Part shown: positions 44,174 through 55,731 of the stretch, one piece after another
Numbering within the stretch: the first letter of the stretch is position 1
How the letters are laid out: every line of letters begins with the position of its first letter
Source: Hypomesus transpacificus
Lineage: Eukaryota > Chordata > Actinopteri > Osmeriformes > Osmeridae
Assembly: GCF_021917145.1 (NCBI RefSeq)
Contig: NW_025813750.1
Coordinates: 124,001-188,000, forward strand
Direction of reading: 5' to 3'
Length of the DNA: 64,000 nt
Notes under the pieces: model-generated
Databases searched by the model: none
Told to the model about the DNA's origin: nothing
What the model saw: only the letters and a program-made list of their open reading frames with translations
Program-made: the position numbers and the translations under genes

Positions 44174-45978
44174 AGCCATAGATTGTATTTGTCTTCTGTT
44201 CATACCAACTGACCGACGACAGCAACGACAAGGTGAAACTGTTGTCGATTACAAAAGTACGTTTTTTTTCACAATGTATCGCTTGAAGGGTGTTACTCTA
44301 AGAGACTACGAATGGCCATCAGTAACTGTACGCTAGTCAATGACAACGACAATCACCTGTCTGTGTTTTTTGCAAGGCTAACATGAGCAACGACCAAGAC
44401 ATGGCGCATTCGGAGTTCGAACTGCTGGACATCAAGGTCGACGCCCTAAAAGGAGCAGTTGGGCAGACGGTGATGGAGCTGAAGGCAGAGTGTGGCAGGC
44501 TTGCCCACAAAGTGGAACAGGTGCAGAGGAGTGTGATGGCTGAGGCGGCTGCCCGGTGCACAGAGTTGGAGGCCAAGATGCTACAGCACATGGGCGCCCT
44601 AGAATGAAGACTGTCCGCAGCGGAGCGGGCCACTGCGAGCAAGCCGCAGCTCGCGGAGGTAGAGGAACCTGCCGCCTCCAGCCCCGACAGAGAGGCACCA
44701 CCAATCTCTGGTGACCGGGCGCCAGACTTTTTGCCGGGGACACCGACCTGCTCCACCCCGACGACACCTGGTTCGCCGATGTCCTCCAGGCCCAAACGTT
44801 GTGCGCCCTGCCACCAACCTCCGACATCTGCCCCGGAGGAAAAAGAAGCAGAGGTGGATCTGGTCCGAACCTACGCAGACTTTGATGCCGACTTGGGGAA
44901 GTGTGTGCTCGACCACAAGCCGGCTACACTTAGTAGCAGAGAGTTGCTCTCCGAGCTACAACTGGCATTCTTTGCGTTGTCGATGAAGGAGCTAGACATC
45001 AAGGGTGAGAAAGCTTTGCTGTGTTTGTACTATACCCAGGGGTGAAAGTAGTTTTCATTTCTTGGCGGTACTATGATCCAGGTTTAATGCGTGCGTGCTC
45101 CAAAAATTTCACTTAGCCTAATTATTTATTATTTATTTATTTACTGTATTATAATTTACTTATCAAGCATTCACTAGGACTTCTTATCACTGTATTATCA
45201 CTCTTTAACCCACCTGTATCTGTTTTTGATAATTCCGCTTCAAGATGACTGCCGACCGACGAGGTTTTGTATTTTGCCATTAGCACAGATCATGAGAGGG
45301 GCCCATTGAGGGGCCAGTGAGGGGAACAGTGACATTGCACTTTACTCCATTGACAATCAAAGGGGCGCTCACACAGTTTGTCATTGCATTTTATTTTTAA
45401 CCAGTCGCTGTCTTGGGTCCCTAAGCCAGCTCGGCGACCCAAGCAATTGCTTGTTTTGCTTGCCTTGTCGCGACCGGCCTGTGCGTGTGTCGTAATTTCT
45501 TACCGGTACGGCGTACCGGCCAGTACCAGCTTACTTTCACCCCTGACTATACCAGACATAATGGCACACGTATAAAACAGCCCCACTCAACCAATGCACA
45601 CACACGTCTGATATATCCATGTATTGTGTGACCTCTTGCTTTTCAGACACCGTCGGTTTGGAGAACAAGGCCAGTGCCATTATATACAGAGGCGAAAGGC
45701 ACAAAGTTTGGCCTGTACATCCCTGGGCCCCGGAGAATTGCCGCACCACCTTCCTCAACTACGTGATGGAGAAAATAAAAAAACACCTTCGAAGACGCAA
45801 GTCCCTCGATCAAGCGGCAGCCCTAGCGGTTCGGACACGAGAACACTTGACACTACCCTGTTCGGCCTATTTTATTTCTCGTTTTATTCAATGTGTTCAT
45901 CCAATGTTTCATCTTCTTTCCTGTTCTGGTGTTGTAATGTTAAGAGTGTCATGTAAATGTTATTGCCAAATTAACTAA
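44174..45978 (+). pseudogene. coiled-coil gene of unknown function, tandem copy 2
   Basis: The 5' leader (44174-44260) matches that of copy 1 at 42108. Exon 2 runs 44376-45004 with the start at 44383; exon 3 runs from 45647 to the stop at 45978. The layout is the same: coiled coil (KGAVGQTVMELKAECGRLAH), Pro/Ser linker, then LSSRELLSELQLAFFALSMK and KVWPVHPWAPENCRTTFLNY with a basic helix KKHLRRRK. One in-frame TGA at 44605-44607 sits where copy 1 has Ser in LESRLSAAE. The intron carries a 509-bp hAT MITE. The C-terminal tail beyond HLRRRK differs from copy 1. Confidence 0.5.
45037..45545. mobile_element. hAT-type non-autonomous element (MITE)
   Basis: The ends CAGGGGTGAAAGTA and TACTTTCACCCCTG are inverted repeats, flanked by the 8-bp direct duplication actatacc (45029-45036 and 45546-45553). 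No transposase is encoded. It lies in the intron of the copy 2 coiled-coil gene. Confidence 0.93.
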
Positions 45979-46342
45979 ATTTTTATTTACATTGATTGGA
46001 ATGCTCAGACATGTTTTCCCAGTGTGGAAAGTCAAGTTTAGCTGTTGCAAAAAGTGTTTATTATTTATTGAGCAAAATTGAGTGTTGAGACACCATTCAG
46101 AGTTTAGATGCCATTCGTGACAAGCAAATCCCAATCAGTCATTCAATATTCTACCTTTTTTCCAGCGTATTATGAAACCCCTCAAAAAACACTTAACTTC
46201 CCATTAGACGAGGCACAAGACAAAAAAGATAAATAGATTTCAAACAAGACAATGCTAATGTGATTCCACACATTCCAAACATATTTCGGGAAAAACGCTC
46301 TCCCTATAGGGAACTCGCCATATGTGTGAATAATTCATAGTA

Positions 46343-46445
46343 AGTCAAGTGCAAGGCACCCTACTTGCCTCGAGGGGGAATGTCCCTGTACTTACTGTAA
46401 GTCGCTCTGGATAAGGGCGTCTGCTAAATGACTAAATGTAAATGT
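46343..46445 (+). repeat. fish SINE tail
   Basis: The 3' part gtcgctctggataagggcgt then ctgctaaatgactaaatg is the widespread tail of teleost tRNA-derived SINEs. No clear tRNA-like head is seen directly upstream. Confidence 0.75.
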
Positions 46446-46844
46446 AGTAACGTTTAGCTATACAAACAAACAAAAGCGCCTGACACAAACAAAACAAAAA
46501 CCCTGGGTACACGTCTGATTCTGGGGTTAAAGTATAGCTGGGCTTAAATGAACCCCCAGGACGAACGATGTTAGTAAATTTGAGGATAACAGGAGGGTCA
46601 ACATTGTGATAAGAAAAAAATGAAAAAACGAAAACTCAAGGAAAAATACTCTGATCGCCATGTGTGAATTATTTATAGTAACGATTAGTAACGGGCCCCA
46701 TCGTCTTCCACCCAACCGCGTGAATGATAGGGGGACTTTAATGTTGGCGAGTTTGAATGGACGATCATGGGGCCGCAGTTAGTAGGCTATACAAAGTCTG
46801 GAAAATAACAACATTAAAACAAACAAAAAGTATAATATCTACAT

Positions 46845-47200
46845 TCCCGATGAAGAGAGATTTAACACTGTGCGCCGACATTATAGGCTAATGCTGGGCT
46901 ATAGCCTACATGTAGCCTTATACTTTCGAAAACATGACGACACTCAATGAGCAAAGCGGCAGACCAGATCTTCACAATGGGCACATTCTCAGCTTCACAC
47001 TATTGGCAAAATACTACACACAGTGTTTTCGCAAATCACCAAGTAGTAATAATGGTGTTCACAATATGTGCTTCATGTTTTTGGCTACTCGCAATGTTTC
47101 GGGGCTATCTTGTTGTTATTATCAGTGACCTATGAACTTTGTAAAGCTCTCTCTTGGAAGTCGTTTGGGATAAAAGCGTCTGCTAAGCAAGCTCAGTTAC
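46845..47200 (+). repeat. SINE-like fragment, second copy
   Basis: The segment shares gctatcttgttgttattatc and ctttgtaaagctctctc with 41935-42000 and ends in a related tail (gggataaaagcgtctgcta). Confidence 0.6.
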
Positions 47201-47792
47201 CAATTTCGGCAAATACGTGGCTTGACAGAAGAAATTTGAATTTGTATGGGTCGGACTGGCCTTGTTCTGTTTGTCCAAATGATTTTGCCGGCTCTAATTA
47301 CAATTGTTTTTTGTTAGTGCTTTGTCATTGGATTTTTGAAGGTCTTATATGAAATGATTAAGAATTGATGATGTATATTCCATTTTCTGTAACTGCCAAG
47401 GATTGTTCCATTACACATGTAGCCTACTATCGAAAACATTAGTCGGTCAAATCGAAAAATGTCTAAATCGAGCAATAATTGTTGTTGTTATTATGGTGCG
47501 CGAGTATAGATGATTTACTTGTGTATTATTGAACAATTATTTAAACATAACAGGAACGATTACCCATACCTACGTCCCTGCAAACTTTTAATGCAAAGTA
47601 TAATGTCCACATTTCTGATCAACATACCTGCCAGGTATGTTCACCAGGCCATGTAGGCCACGCCCATTTCGATGAATCAGACCCATATGAGGGCCTTGTC
47701 AACATTCAAAGCTGCTCACTTTTAACAGCGCCCCATCGATCGGCTTCCCTGACTGCATTGAATTAGGCCTTTATTCAAGCAAAACATCGAAA

Positions 47793-50120
47793 ATGTCTTC
47801 TTCTGGGTAAGTTTGAATGCGTCCGATATTTTAAAGTCGGCCTAGTGAAAGTTCTACATTTTGTTTCATTTACTTAACGTAATTCAACGGTATATTTGCA
47901 ACCTATAACATTTATTTGTATTTTCATGTCTTTCTTTCAGGAACAGAAATGTGCTGGTGTGCAAGTTCTGCTTCACCGTCCAGCCATCCCTTTCCGTGCA
48001 CCTTAGGAGAAGGTGCATGAAGAATTCCACTGCAGATGAAATAAAGGATGTGGTCAACGAAGCTAAGAGGACTTTCTCCAGACTCGGGTCCAAAGCTAGC
48101 GTTTGGGACTACTCTACCCTGAAAGAAATTGTCAGCGAGGACTCGCAGGTTGCCAGTCTAATTGGCGAGATGAAGGACCAAGGTATTTGTGTTACCAATG
48201 TCCCCTCGGCCACTGGCTCCCAAGACGCTGGTCCAAGCGCGCCCTCAGCTCAACCGTATGTACCTATTCACGTTTTTTGTTGTTGTTGTCGTGAACTGTA
48301 TCTCGTGTGTGTGTGTGTAGCCTATATATTTATATGGTGCATGTTGAATGTTTTCGTTTTTTAAATTAACAATTTGTCCTGTCCCGTCTATGTCCTTCTT
48401 TAGGCCCCAGATCCCCCAGGTTCAACACCCACACGAGTGCCTTTTACTCCTGAGGGCCGCAAAGATGGACTTTCTGGCTGTCGTCTCAAAAGTCAAGCAT
48501 GCGAAGCCCATCACCAAAATAGATCGAGCTCTTTTTCTTAACTACATCATGGCTGTCTTGCTTCTGAAACATCTTTTGCGGCCGAGCATTCTGGAAAAAA
48601 TTACGGTAAGTGCCATTGTCTCTTTCATGGCTATTTATTCGTAATCTGTATATACAATAACTCTAAATAGTGACTAAATCAAATCAAATTTGTTCTAAGG
48701 TCAAGGAGTGGCTGGAAAGAAAATCAAGCTCCTTTGGTGGTAGCCAACTGTCGGTGACTGGTATCCGGGAACACCAGACCACAGCTACACCAGATGTGTT
48801 TTTTTGCCTGGATGAAGAAGAGGATTCTGTGAGGAAAACAGAATATGTAGAAATACATGTATAGCTCCAATGATAAAAATTGAGATTTCATCTTTGGGAG
48901 TATAATGTGTACGAAACCTTTTTTAATAATGCCCTTTTAATGTGTTCACAGTGGTTCTCCATGTATTTTGAACAAGTCAGGCCTGACTTGTTAAGGCCCT
49001 CTCAAGCCGGAGTAGAGGACTTCCCCCAGTTTTTCATCGCCCCAGCTGGAAGACCTGTCGTGAACCATCCAGAGTATCTGAACAGATTCCACAAACAGTA
49101 AGTGATAGGTTTATGGCCATAAAATGAACTATGACATGTTTTCCTTTTCATAAACAGTTTAGAATGTTGTCGTGGTACACAGATAATCATTTGTTTGTGA
49201 CGTCTTCAAGGTATCGTTGTCCAAACGTCACCGGTCAGATGGCCAGACGGGCGTTTCAGACGGCCGCCGCCCAGAACATGGGCACTCAAAAGCAGTCGCA
49301 TCTGGCAAGCTACCTGTCACACGGCGACCCTGTGGCTCAACAGAGTTGGCAGACGGCAAAGTTTGACTTCTTTGCCGAAGGAGCAAAGATGTTGAAACAG
49401 TTGGCATCTGATCACAAGTAAGCTTATTGCTACAACATCCCTTTTAAACCTTCATAGTTTTGCACTGTTAAAAAAAATGTACACATTCTCATATATTTGT
49501 ATGTCAACATTTGTTTCCTTATTTCATAGCTCTGACCCGCTAGAAACGCCGGAAAAACGGCCAAGCTGAGGAGCAAGCAATATTTTCATTGCTGACTGCG
49601 TCCTTCCCGGTGACCCTGCACGGTAGTCTGCCACCGACACAACAGCGCGCACACCTCACCGGGCAACACGACCGCATCTGCTACGACAAGTGGCGCGCAG
49701 ACCAGATGAACATGCGCGCTAAACATGTGTTGTGTAAGTAATCCATTCTATATTTAAAAGTTTGCCGTTTCACAGACTAGTTTAACAGTGATCCTGGCAT
49801 CGTGTTGGCTCTTTGTTCTTAATAACCAAATAGCTTGATGTACTCGAGATAAATTAATTATTTTGTTTGTTTATTGACTTTTCACAGCCGCATTCTCCCG
49901 GCGCCAACCCACAGAGAGCAGACTCCAGGCCTGGATGAGCGCGCTGGGCTGGAACACCAACTGTCCAGACGCTAAAGACATCCCGGCGCAATGGAAGCCC
50001 ATCGACAGTGTTTCCGACGCGGCAAGCAATGAGGCCATCATTCATTTGGTTATATGGTTGCTTTTCTTGTGTGTGTTAACAATTGTATATATATATATAT
50101 ATATATATGAATATATATAT
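47793..50120 (+). pseudogene. tyrosine recombinase-like (Crypton-type) multi-exon gene
   Basis: The exons read from splice sites are 47793-47806, 47941-48255, 48404-48605, 48700-48828, 48952-49097, 49211-49417, 49530-49733 and from about 49888. The N-terminus has C-x-x-C (LVCKFCFTVQPSLSVHLRRR), followed by a helical, core-binding-like part. GIREHQTTATPDVFFCLDEE and WFSMYFEQVRPDLL resemble the catalytic core of fish recombinase-like proteins. MARRAFQTAAAQ would supply the C-terminal Arg, and the nucleophile Tyr position in LASYLSHGDPVAQQSW is Trp, so catalysis is unlikely. In exon 7 the frame meets TGA after EKRPS, while EEEQAIFSLL onward is open in another frame. The family assignment is moderate. 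Confidence 0.5.
50081..50120. repeat. AT microsatellite
   Basis: A dinucleotide run directly after the last recognisable exon of the recombinase-like gene. Confidence 0.85.
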
Positions 50121-50124
50121 GACG

Positions 50125-52430
50125 GACTGCAGCATATGTGTTGCAATAACACAAATCCGTAACAGATCCTCTCATTATGAAAATACACTTTTTTTTCCCG
50201 AAGTGCTTGTTAACCTGTTATTCTCATTTAATTGGGGTGTGCTTGCCTTTCGGCGAGCACAAACCATTGTTATCTCACATATATATTATTTATTTTCGCG
50301 CCCCTAAGGCTCAGTCAATATTTGGACTACATAGACACCGTCGATGTCAAAAGGTTCGTCTTGGTCGCAATTGCGTTGGTTCTATTGGGATTTATGTTCT
50401 GTTGCACGGTTTAGGTTTTAATTAAGTTTTTGTGGCAAAAGTGAAGCTAACGGTGGCTAACTTGCTAGCCACAGTCACTGACGCTACTGACGTCACTAAT
50501 GTCACGAAATATCGCGTGACTACCTCTAGCAGAACATTAGTTTAGCAGCTTGTTAACTTCTGGGAGATAGCTAGGCTAACTGCTTTACTGCAAGGGAGGA
50601 GCAGAAACGCCACAAGCAAATAGGCAAGGGTGATAACTATTTACTCATTTTACTTTGAGATACTTTTACTTTGTGATATAAAACATAATTGTGGAGTGTA
50701 ATGTACAATATAAACTGATACAAGGAAGTAGTTACGTCTACTTTCGGAAACAGTAGTCTACTATTTCACTGAAGCATTAGCATCATGACATTAGCCTCTG
50801 TTGCCCGGGCAATACATACTACAGCGGTCTATGATGCATGTTTTCGTCGTTAAAATAAATTTTCTCCAATTCTCCATTCTTCTCCAATACATTTTCGTTG
50901 TAGGATTTATTATGACATTATATTACAAGTAAACGATTTTGGGGTGAAATTACCATTACCTGTGGTTTCAAACTAGTGTAGCTCACTGCAACACTGTACA
51001 GTAGCCTAGTAGGCTACTTACAAAACAGCGTTAGCGCCTAGATAAAGACTACTAACAGAACAGCGCTAGCGGCTAGGTAAAGACTACTAACAGAACAGTG
51101 CTAGCGGCTAGGTAGCCTAGTAGGCTACTGTAGCTAACAAAAACATCTCCACAGCTGTTTACAGTACTGTAGGAAGTCAAACGGCGGCACATGTTTTTGG
51201 TGAAACTATCTGACTAGTGACTACTAACCTGAACTCCATTGCTACAGCCTAAACTTTGTCAATCTGTTCATGAAAATAATTCATTTCAGCCTAGACCGTA
51301 CAATGGAAGTAACGTTAAATCAAATTCAACCAACGCAATCGCTACCAAGACAGTCTAGTAGTAGTTGTAGCCGACAATCTACCGGGGCAGCTTCTCCACA
51401 CAGCAGGGCTATATCGCATTTTGCCTTGTTACTGACAATGATCGCTACCACTGACATTCTTATGAATGAGTGATTTTCCCCTAAATAAATGTCAAGCTTA
51501 TTTACGTTTTTTGGGGCATATTTTCAGTTAGCAGATGATACAATTTGAATCGCGATTCCATCTGAGATAGCTAGCTACTGCTGGTAACGTTGTTGTTAAA
51601 ATACATTTCAAAGGGGGTTCTTTATTAATGAACTAATGCAATATGAGTAGGCTAAATGCCTGAAAATATCACGAGAATGGAAAAACTTACAATGACGTTT
51701 AAGTCATAGAGATTAGGTACATTTTTACACCGGTCTGCCAAATGTATTCGTTTTGATTCAACTATGAGGTTGCTGATCACCATTCCCTCTTGCAGGGGAA
51801 ATGAGAAGACAACTATTTCATTCTACTCTTCACTCTTAGTATTTTGAGTTGTAAATGAGCAGAAAAAAATATGCTTTTAAATCTATGTAATCTTTATAAA
51901 TAATAAGTAGGCTATGCATTTTAATATAAAATATACAGAAATTTAATTTAAATACGGACCCCTGCAACCAACACAAGTAAGCAAGCACACCCTACAATTT
52001 CCCCAGAAATTGTACCATCTCTAGTTGAACATGTTTCAACATGTTTGCCATGTGTAGTCGTGACGTCTTTCCATTTCCATTAGAAGCGCCAGTTCAGGTA
52101 ACGTTGAGTGAGGCTGCGCACACTGTAATTTGTCCGATAACAACACATCTATGTACTTTGTGTCATTGCAATTTGCAATTTCATTTGTGACATTTGTAAA
52201 GTAGGGTTTTATTCTAGCTATATGTCATGTTAACTATTAATATGGTGTTGGCTATAGGCTAACCACACGACGCGTTTAAACTTTGCCAAAACTGTACCGT
52301 GCATTACTGTGTAGCTAATTGAGACGCCATCGTTGCACTGTGGTAGCTAATATCACATTTGTAGTCAACATGCCAGGCAGAGTTGCTCTGAAATGTGGTT
52401 ACTTTGCGATGTAGCTAGTGAATACAGACA
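50125..52430. other. gene-poor interval
   Basis: AT-rich sequence with no supported gene. A 33-36 bp unit (agcggctaggtaaagactac) is repeated about three times at 51025-51120. A short copy of the 39-kb repeat lies at 50125-50165. Confidence 0.5.
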
Positions 52431-52436
52431 CTAACC

Positions 52437-52625
52437 AGTGTTTCCCACAGATTAGAAATCTAATTGTGGCGGGGCGGGGGTTGTTACCATTCACAAATGA
52501 ATGGTAACAGGCATAACCAGATAACGACCCATTCATTTGAATCAGGTGTGCTGGAGCAGGGTCAACATCTAAAACATGCAGGACAGGGGGTCCCTGAGGA
52601 CCAGGGTTGAAGACCTCGGAGTTGA
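52437..52625. mobile_element. hAT-type MITE remnants
   Basis: The terminal-like sequence cagtgtttcccacag is followed by the right half of the element found intact at 53018 (acatctaaaacatgcaggac, then ggtccctgaggaccagggtt). Ends and duplications are not clear. Confidence 0.5.
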
Positions 52626-52786
52626 TGTATTAATCTGTGTCTTTGCTACAGATAGGCACGTCAACATGACCGGTTCCAGACACAATCTTACCGTTGTAAG
52701 CAGCCCAGCCCCAGCACACAAACCCCTGCTCCCCGCTCTTTAAATACCAGAGCATGATCTAATGTTTTCTCTTTATTTCTTCTCAG

Positions 52787-54400
52787 GTGAGGCCGACAGC
52801 CGCACTTGGCTGCCTTCTGAAGCACGCGGGTGCAAATAAGAATGTGTACACCAGGAAGGAGGTAGATATTGTATCTTTTTTCATGTGTCACAAGTAAAGG
52901 TACAGGTGTTGGAATTATTTAGTTGTCCCTGCTCCTCTTTGATAGTTTCCCAGCAGCGTGTCCAAACAAATGACAAACATTTGGTTCTCACTCCAGCCTT
53001 TGCGCTGTAGTTTAGGGCAGTGGTTCTCAATCCTGGTCCTCGGGACCCCCTGCCCTACATGTTTTAGACGTTTCCCTCCTCAAACACACCCGATTCAAAT
53101 TAATGGCTCGTTATCAGGCCCATTTATTTGAATCAGGTGTGTTGGACCAGGAAAATATATCTAAAACATGCAGGGCAGGGGGTCCCGAGGACCAGGGTTG
53201 AGAACCACTGGTTGAGGGCAACAGGGTTCTGGCCGGCTCTGACCGTTTATGTCCCCGCAGGTGATCTTCTACCTGGGCCATTACATCTTTCAGAAAAAGC
53301 TGTACGACCAGAAGCAGCAGCACATTGTCAACTTAGGCGGTGATCCTCTGGGGGCCATGCTAGGGATCGACATGTTCTCTGTGAAGGAGCCACTGTAAGG
53401 AACACACATTGCTCTCACACTAACACACAGACGTACACACACACACGCACACGTTTCAAGGGATTTCCATGGAGAGGAAGCAGTTGCCTAATGCCCTAAT
53501 GGAAGTGTGTGTTTATTTTGAAATGTGTGTAGACCACGTGGCAGACAGCTAGCATCAGTGTTGTAACCCCAGGTGTGTGTGTCCAAGACGTTTCCTCTCC
53601 AGGCTGAGCAAAAAACTTGTTCCTGTGTTAAACCCAGGTAAGCAGTATAGGATGAGATTCACTGGAATGCAGTGCCAGAGATGCCCATCTCAGAAAGTGT
53701 ATCGCGCAGGGTCTGGTGGTTGACCGTGTCGAATGCTGCAGATAGGTACAGCAAAATGGTCACGGATGACCTTGAAGCAGCTCTGGCAGACTGGAGGGAA
53801 TATCGACTGACAGGAGGTGGGGCGATGAGAAAGGATGAGGTCAGAGATCTCGGACAGAGGAGAGAAAGAGTTTAGACATGTAGTTGGGTCAGTCCTAGAG
53901 GAGGGAGTGTGAGTAGGAAAGATTGGTTCAGGGAACTGACTGCTAACATCAACTACTTTCTTCTCAACAAAGGAGGGGAATCCACCGGTCATTGGAGAGG
54001 AAGGGGGCCAGGTTCGGCCAAAGAGGAAGAGGAGGAAGGGTGCGTCCACGGCACCACTGTGAGTCCTGACCTTTTAACCCCAGAACCTTGCATCCATGGA
54101 TACATGTTGACACCTCGGTACACAGTTTGTAAGTCACTTTGGTGAATGTGTTTTATGTATAGAAAGTCTGCATATCAGTGTGTGGGTGTGGGTGTGTGTC
54201 TGCAGGCCGACCTACCCGCCAGCTTACTGGACCCTTGCTTCATGTGTCAGAGCCGTCCCAAGAACGGATGCATCGTGCACGGGGCAACCATCCACCTCAT
54301 TTCCTGCTATTGATGCGCTCGCAAGCTGCAGAGGGGCAACAAGCAGTGTCCAGTCTGCAGGGAGCCCATGGAGGCTGTGCTGCTCCTGATTGTCTCGTAG
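52787..54400 (+). pseudogene. mdm2-like gene remnant (SWIB part and RING finger)
   Basis: Exon 52787-52861 (VRPTAALGCLLKHAGANKNV) and exon 53261-53394 (VIFYLGHYIFQKKLYDQKQQ, then DPLGAMLGIDMFSVKEPL) form the p53-binding SWIB domain of the MDM2/MDM4 family, cut off before its end. Exon 54206-54400 encodes a C-terminal RING (LDPCFMCQSRPKNGCIVHGA, then KQCPVCREPMEAVLL). CIVHG and CPVC match MDM2, an E3 ligase for p53. An in-frame TGA at 54311-54313 stands where MDM2 has a residue between the RING Cys pair (SCY stop CARKL). The acidic and zinc-finger middle is missing and replaced by repeats. AATAAA follows at 54417. It is probably a dead duplicate, unless the missing parts are unrecognised exons. 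Confidence 0.75.
53018..53210. mobile_element. hAT-type foldback MITE
   Basis: A 193-bp element with inverted ends (cagtggttctcaatcctggt and accagggttgagaaccactg) whose inner sequence also mirrors. The flanks gtttaggg and gttgaggg are an 8-bp target duplication with one mismatch. It lies in the first intron of the mdm2-like remnant. Confidence 0.88.
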
Positions 54401-54611
54401 TGCCATGTTAGTGTTGAATAAATATAAATATATGAACCTTGTCCTATTTGTATGTTACTTCTTGTACATCACTTATCTTGTGTGTTACTTACCTGCGTTG
54501 GCGTTCATAGTTTCAGGACATCCCAACAGGTAACAACGATGACAAGGGCTCCTGGTCCTTATTTAAATGTGGTTCCTGTGGATTTTCTTCTGCATTCCAA
54601 CCTAGAGAACC

Positions 54612-55565
54612 AAAGATTAGATTAGATTCAACTTTATTGTCCTTACACAAGTACAGGTACAAGGCAACGAATTAAGCAATAAGCCCCAAGAGGCCGTGGT
54701 TTACGCTGATTTTGGAACAGGTAAGGGGAGTGCAGAAAACCCCCTTACCTGTTCTAAAATCAGTGTAAAACACGGACTTGCTGGGCTTATTGCTTTTCTA
54801 AAACTGTTACTACAAATATTTGATATGGTTTCATCAATAAAAACAATTAGAAACAAAATAGTTTAATAATAAACCGTCATTTTAGGTCTAACCAGAAGTA
54901 AGTGCAGGATATATAGTGTAGTGCAATAAAGTATGGACAGGAGCGATCCTTAAAAAAGTGTCAAAGTGCAGTGGAAAGTGAAACGCCTGCCGGAGGGCAG
55001 TGGAGAAAACAGTGTGTTGGCTGGGTGAGAGGAGTCCTGGAGGATGCCGCGAGCTCAATGCGTTTCCTCTGGATGTGCTCGGGGTTTGGCGTTTGGGGGG
55101 TTCAAAAACGTCATGCCGTCACTCTGCCAAGTCACATTAGGGGCTGACATCATTAGGATTCACTTCCACAACACACACCACCTATGACGCCACAGTCATT
55201 GCCTCCACGGCAAACTACAACACACATAGCTAACAACACCACACACACACACTCCCATACCACACTGTAATACAAACAGTCAGAATGCTCTCTATAGTGC
55301 ATCTGTAAAAGTTAGTGAGGATGACTGAGTCCATGCCAAACTTCTTCAGTCTCCTCAGGAAGAAGAGACGCTTACGGGCCACTTTGACCACCTCGTCCGT
55401 GTGAACAGACCAGGTGGGGTCATTGCTGATGTTCACCTCGAGGACCTTGAAGCAGCTGACCTTCTCCACTTCCGATCCATTGATGAGTAGGGGTGCATGT
55501 TCCTCCTCCTGCCGCCTCCTATAGTCCACAATCATCTCCTTGTCCTTGCTGGAGTTTTCAGGTCC
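54612..55565 (-). mobile_element. teleost LINE fragment (Rex/L2-like), 5'-truncated
   Basis: The minus-strand 3' end is the tail whose plus-strand form is agattagattagattcaact. Coding remnants include KEMIVDYRRRQEEEHAPLLI, WSVHTDEVVKVARKRLFFLR and TNFYRCTIESILTVCITVWY, the end of a fish LINE RT. The upstream palm motifs are absent. Confidence 0.75.
54675..54800. repeat. long perfect-like hairpin (foldback)
   Basis: gctgattttggaacaggtaa is mirrored by ttacctgttctaaaatcagt, with outer arms agcaataagccc and gggcttattgct. The whole folds into a hairpin of about 55-bp arms with a small loop. It interrupts the LINE 3' region and is probably a MITE. Confidence 0.8.
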
Positions 55566-55731
55566 AAGTGGGAACCCACGGAATCCCTGTGGGATGCAGA
55601 AACTGGCAGATAACTTTTCCGTGCAACAATGTCTCAGGAAAACTTTCACATAGCTTCCAGGATTGTCCGCTTTGATAACCACTCTTGTTGTTCTTGCCCT
55701 GCTTCTTCCTTGTTCCTCCAGCCATCTTCCC

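Noticed and set aside
44605-44607. TGA in the coiled-coil gene as a selenocysteine codon
   Set aside because: The paralogue has Ser at this place, the site is in a coiled coil and no SECIS-like hairpin was seen.
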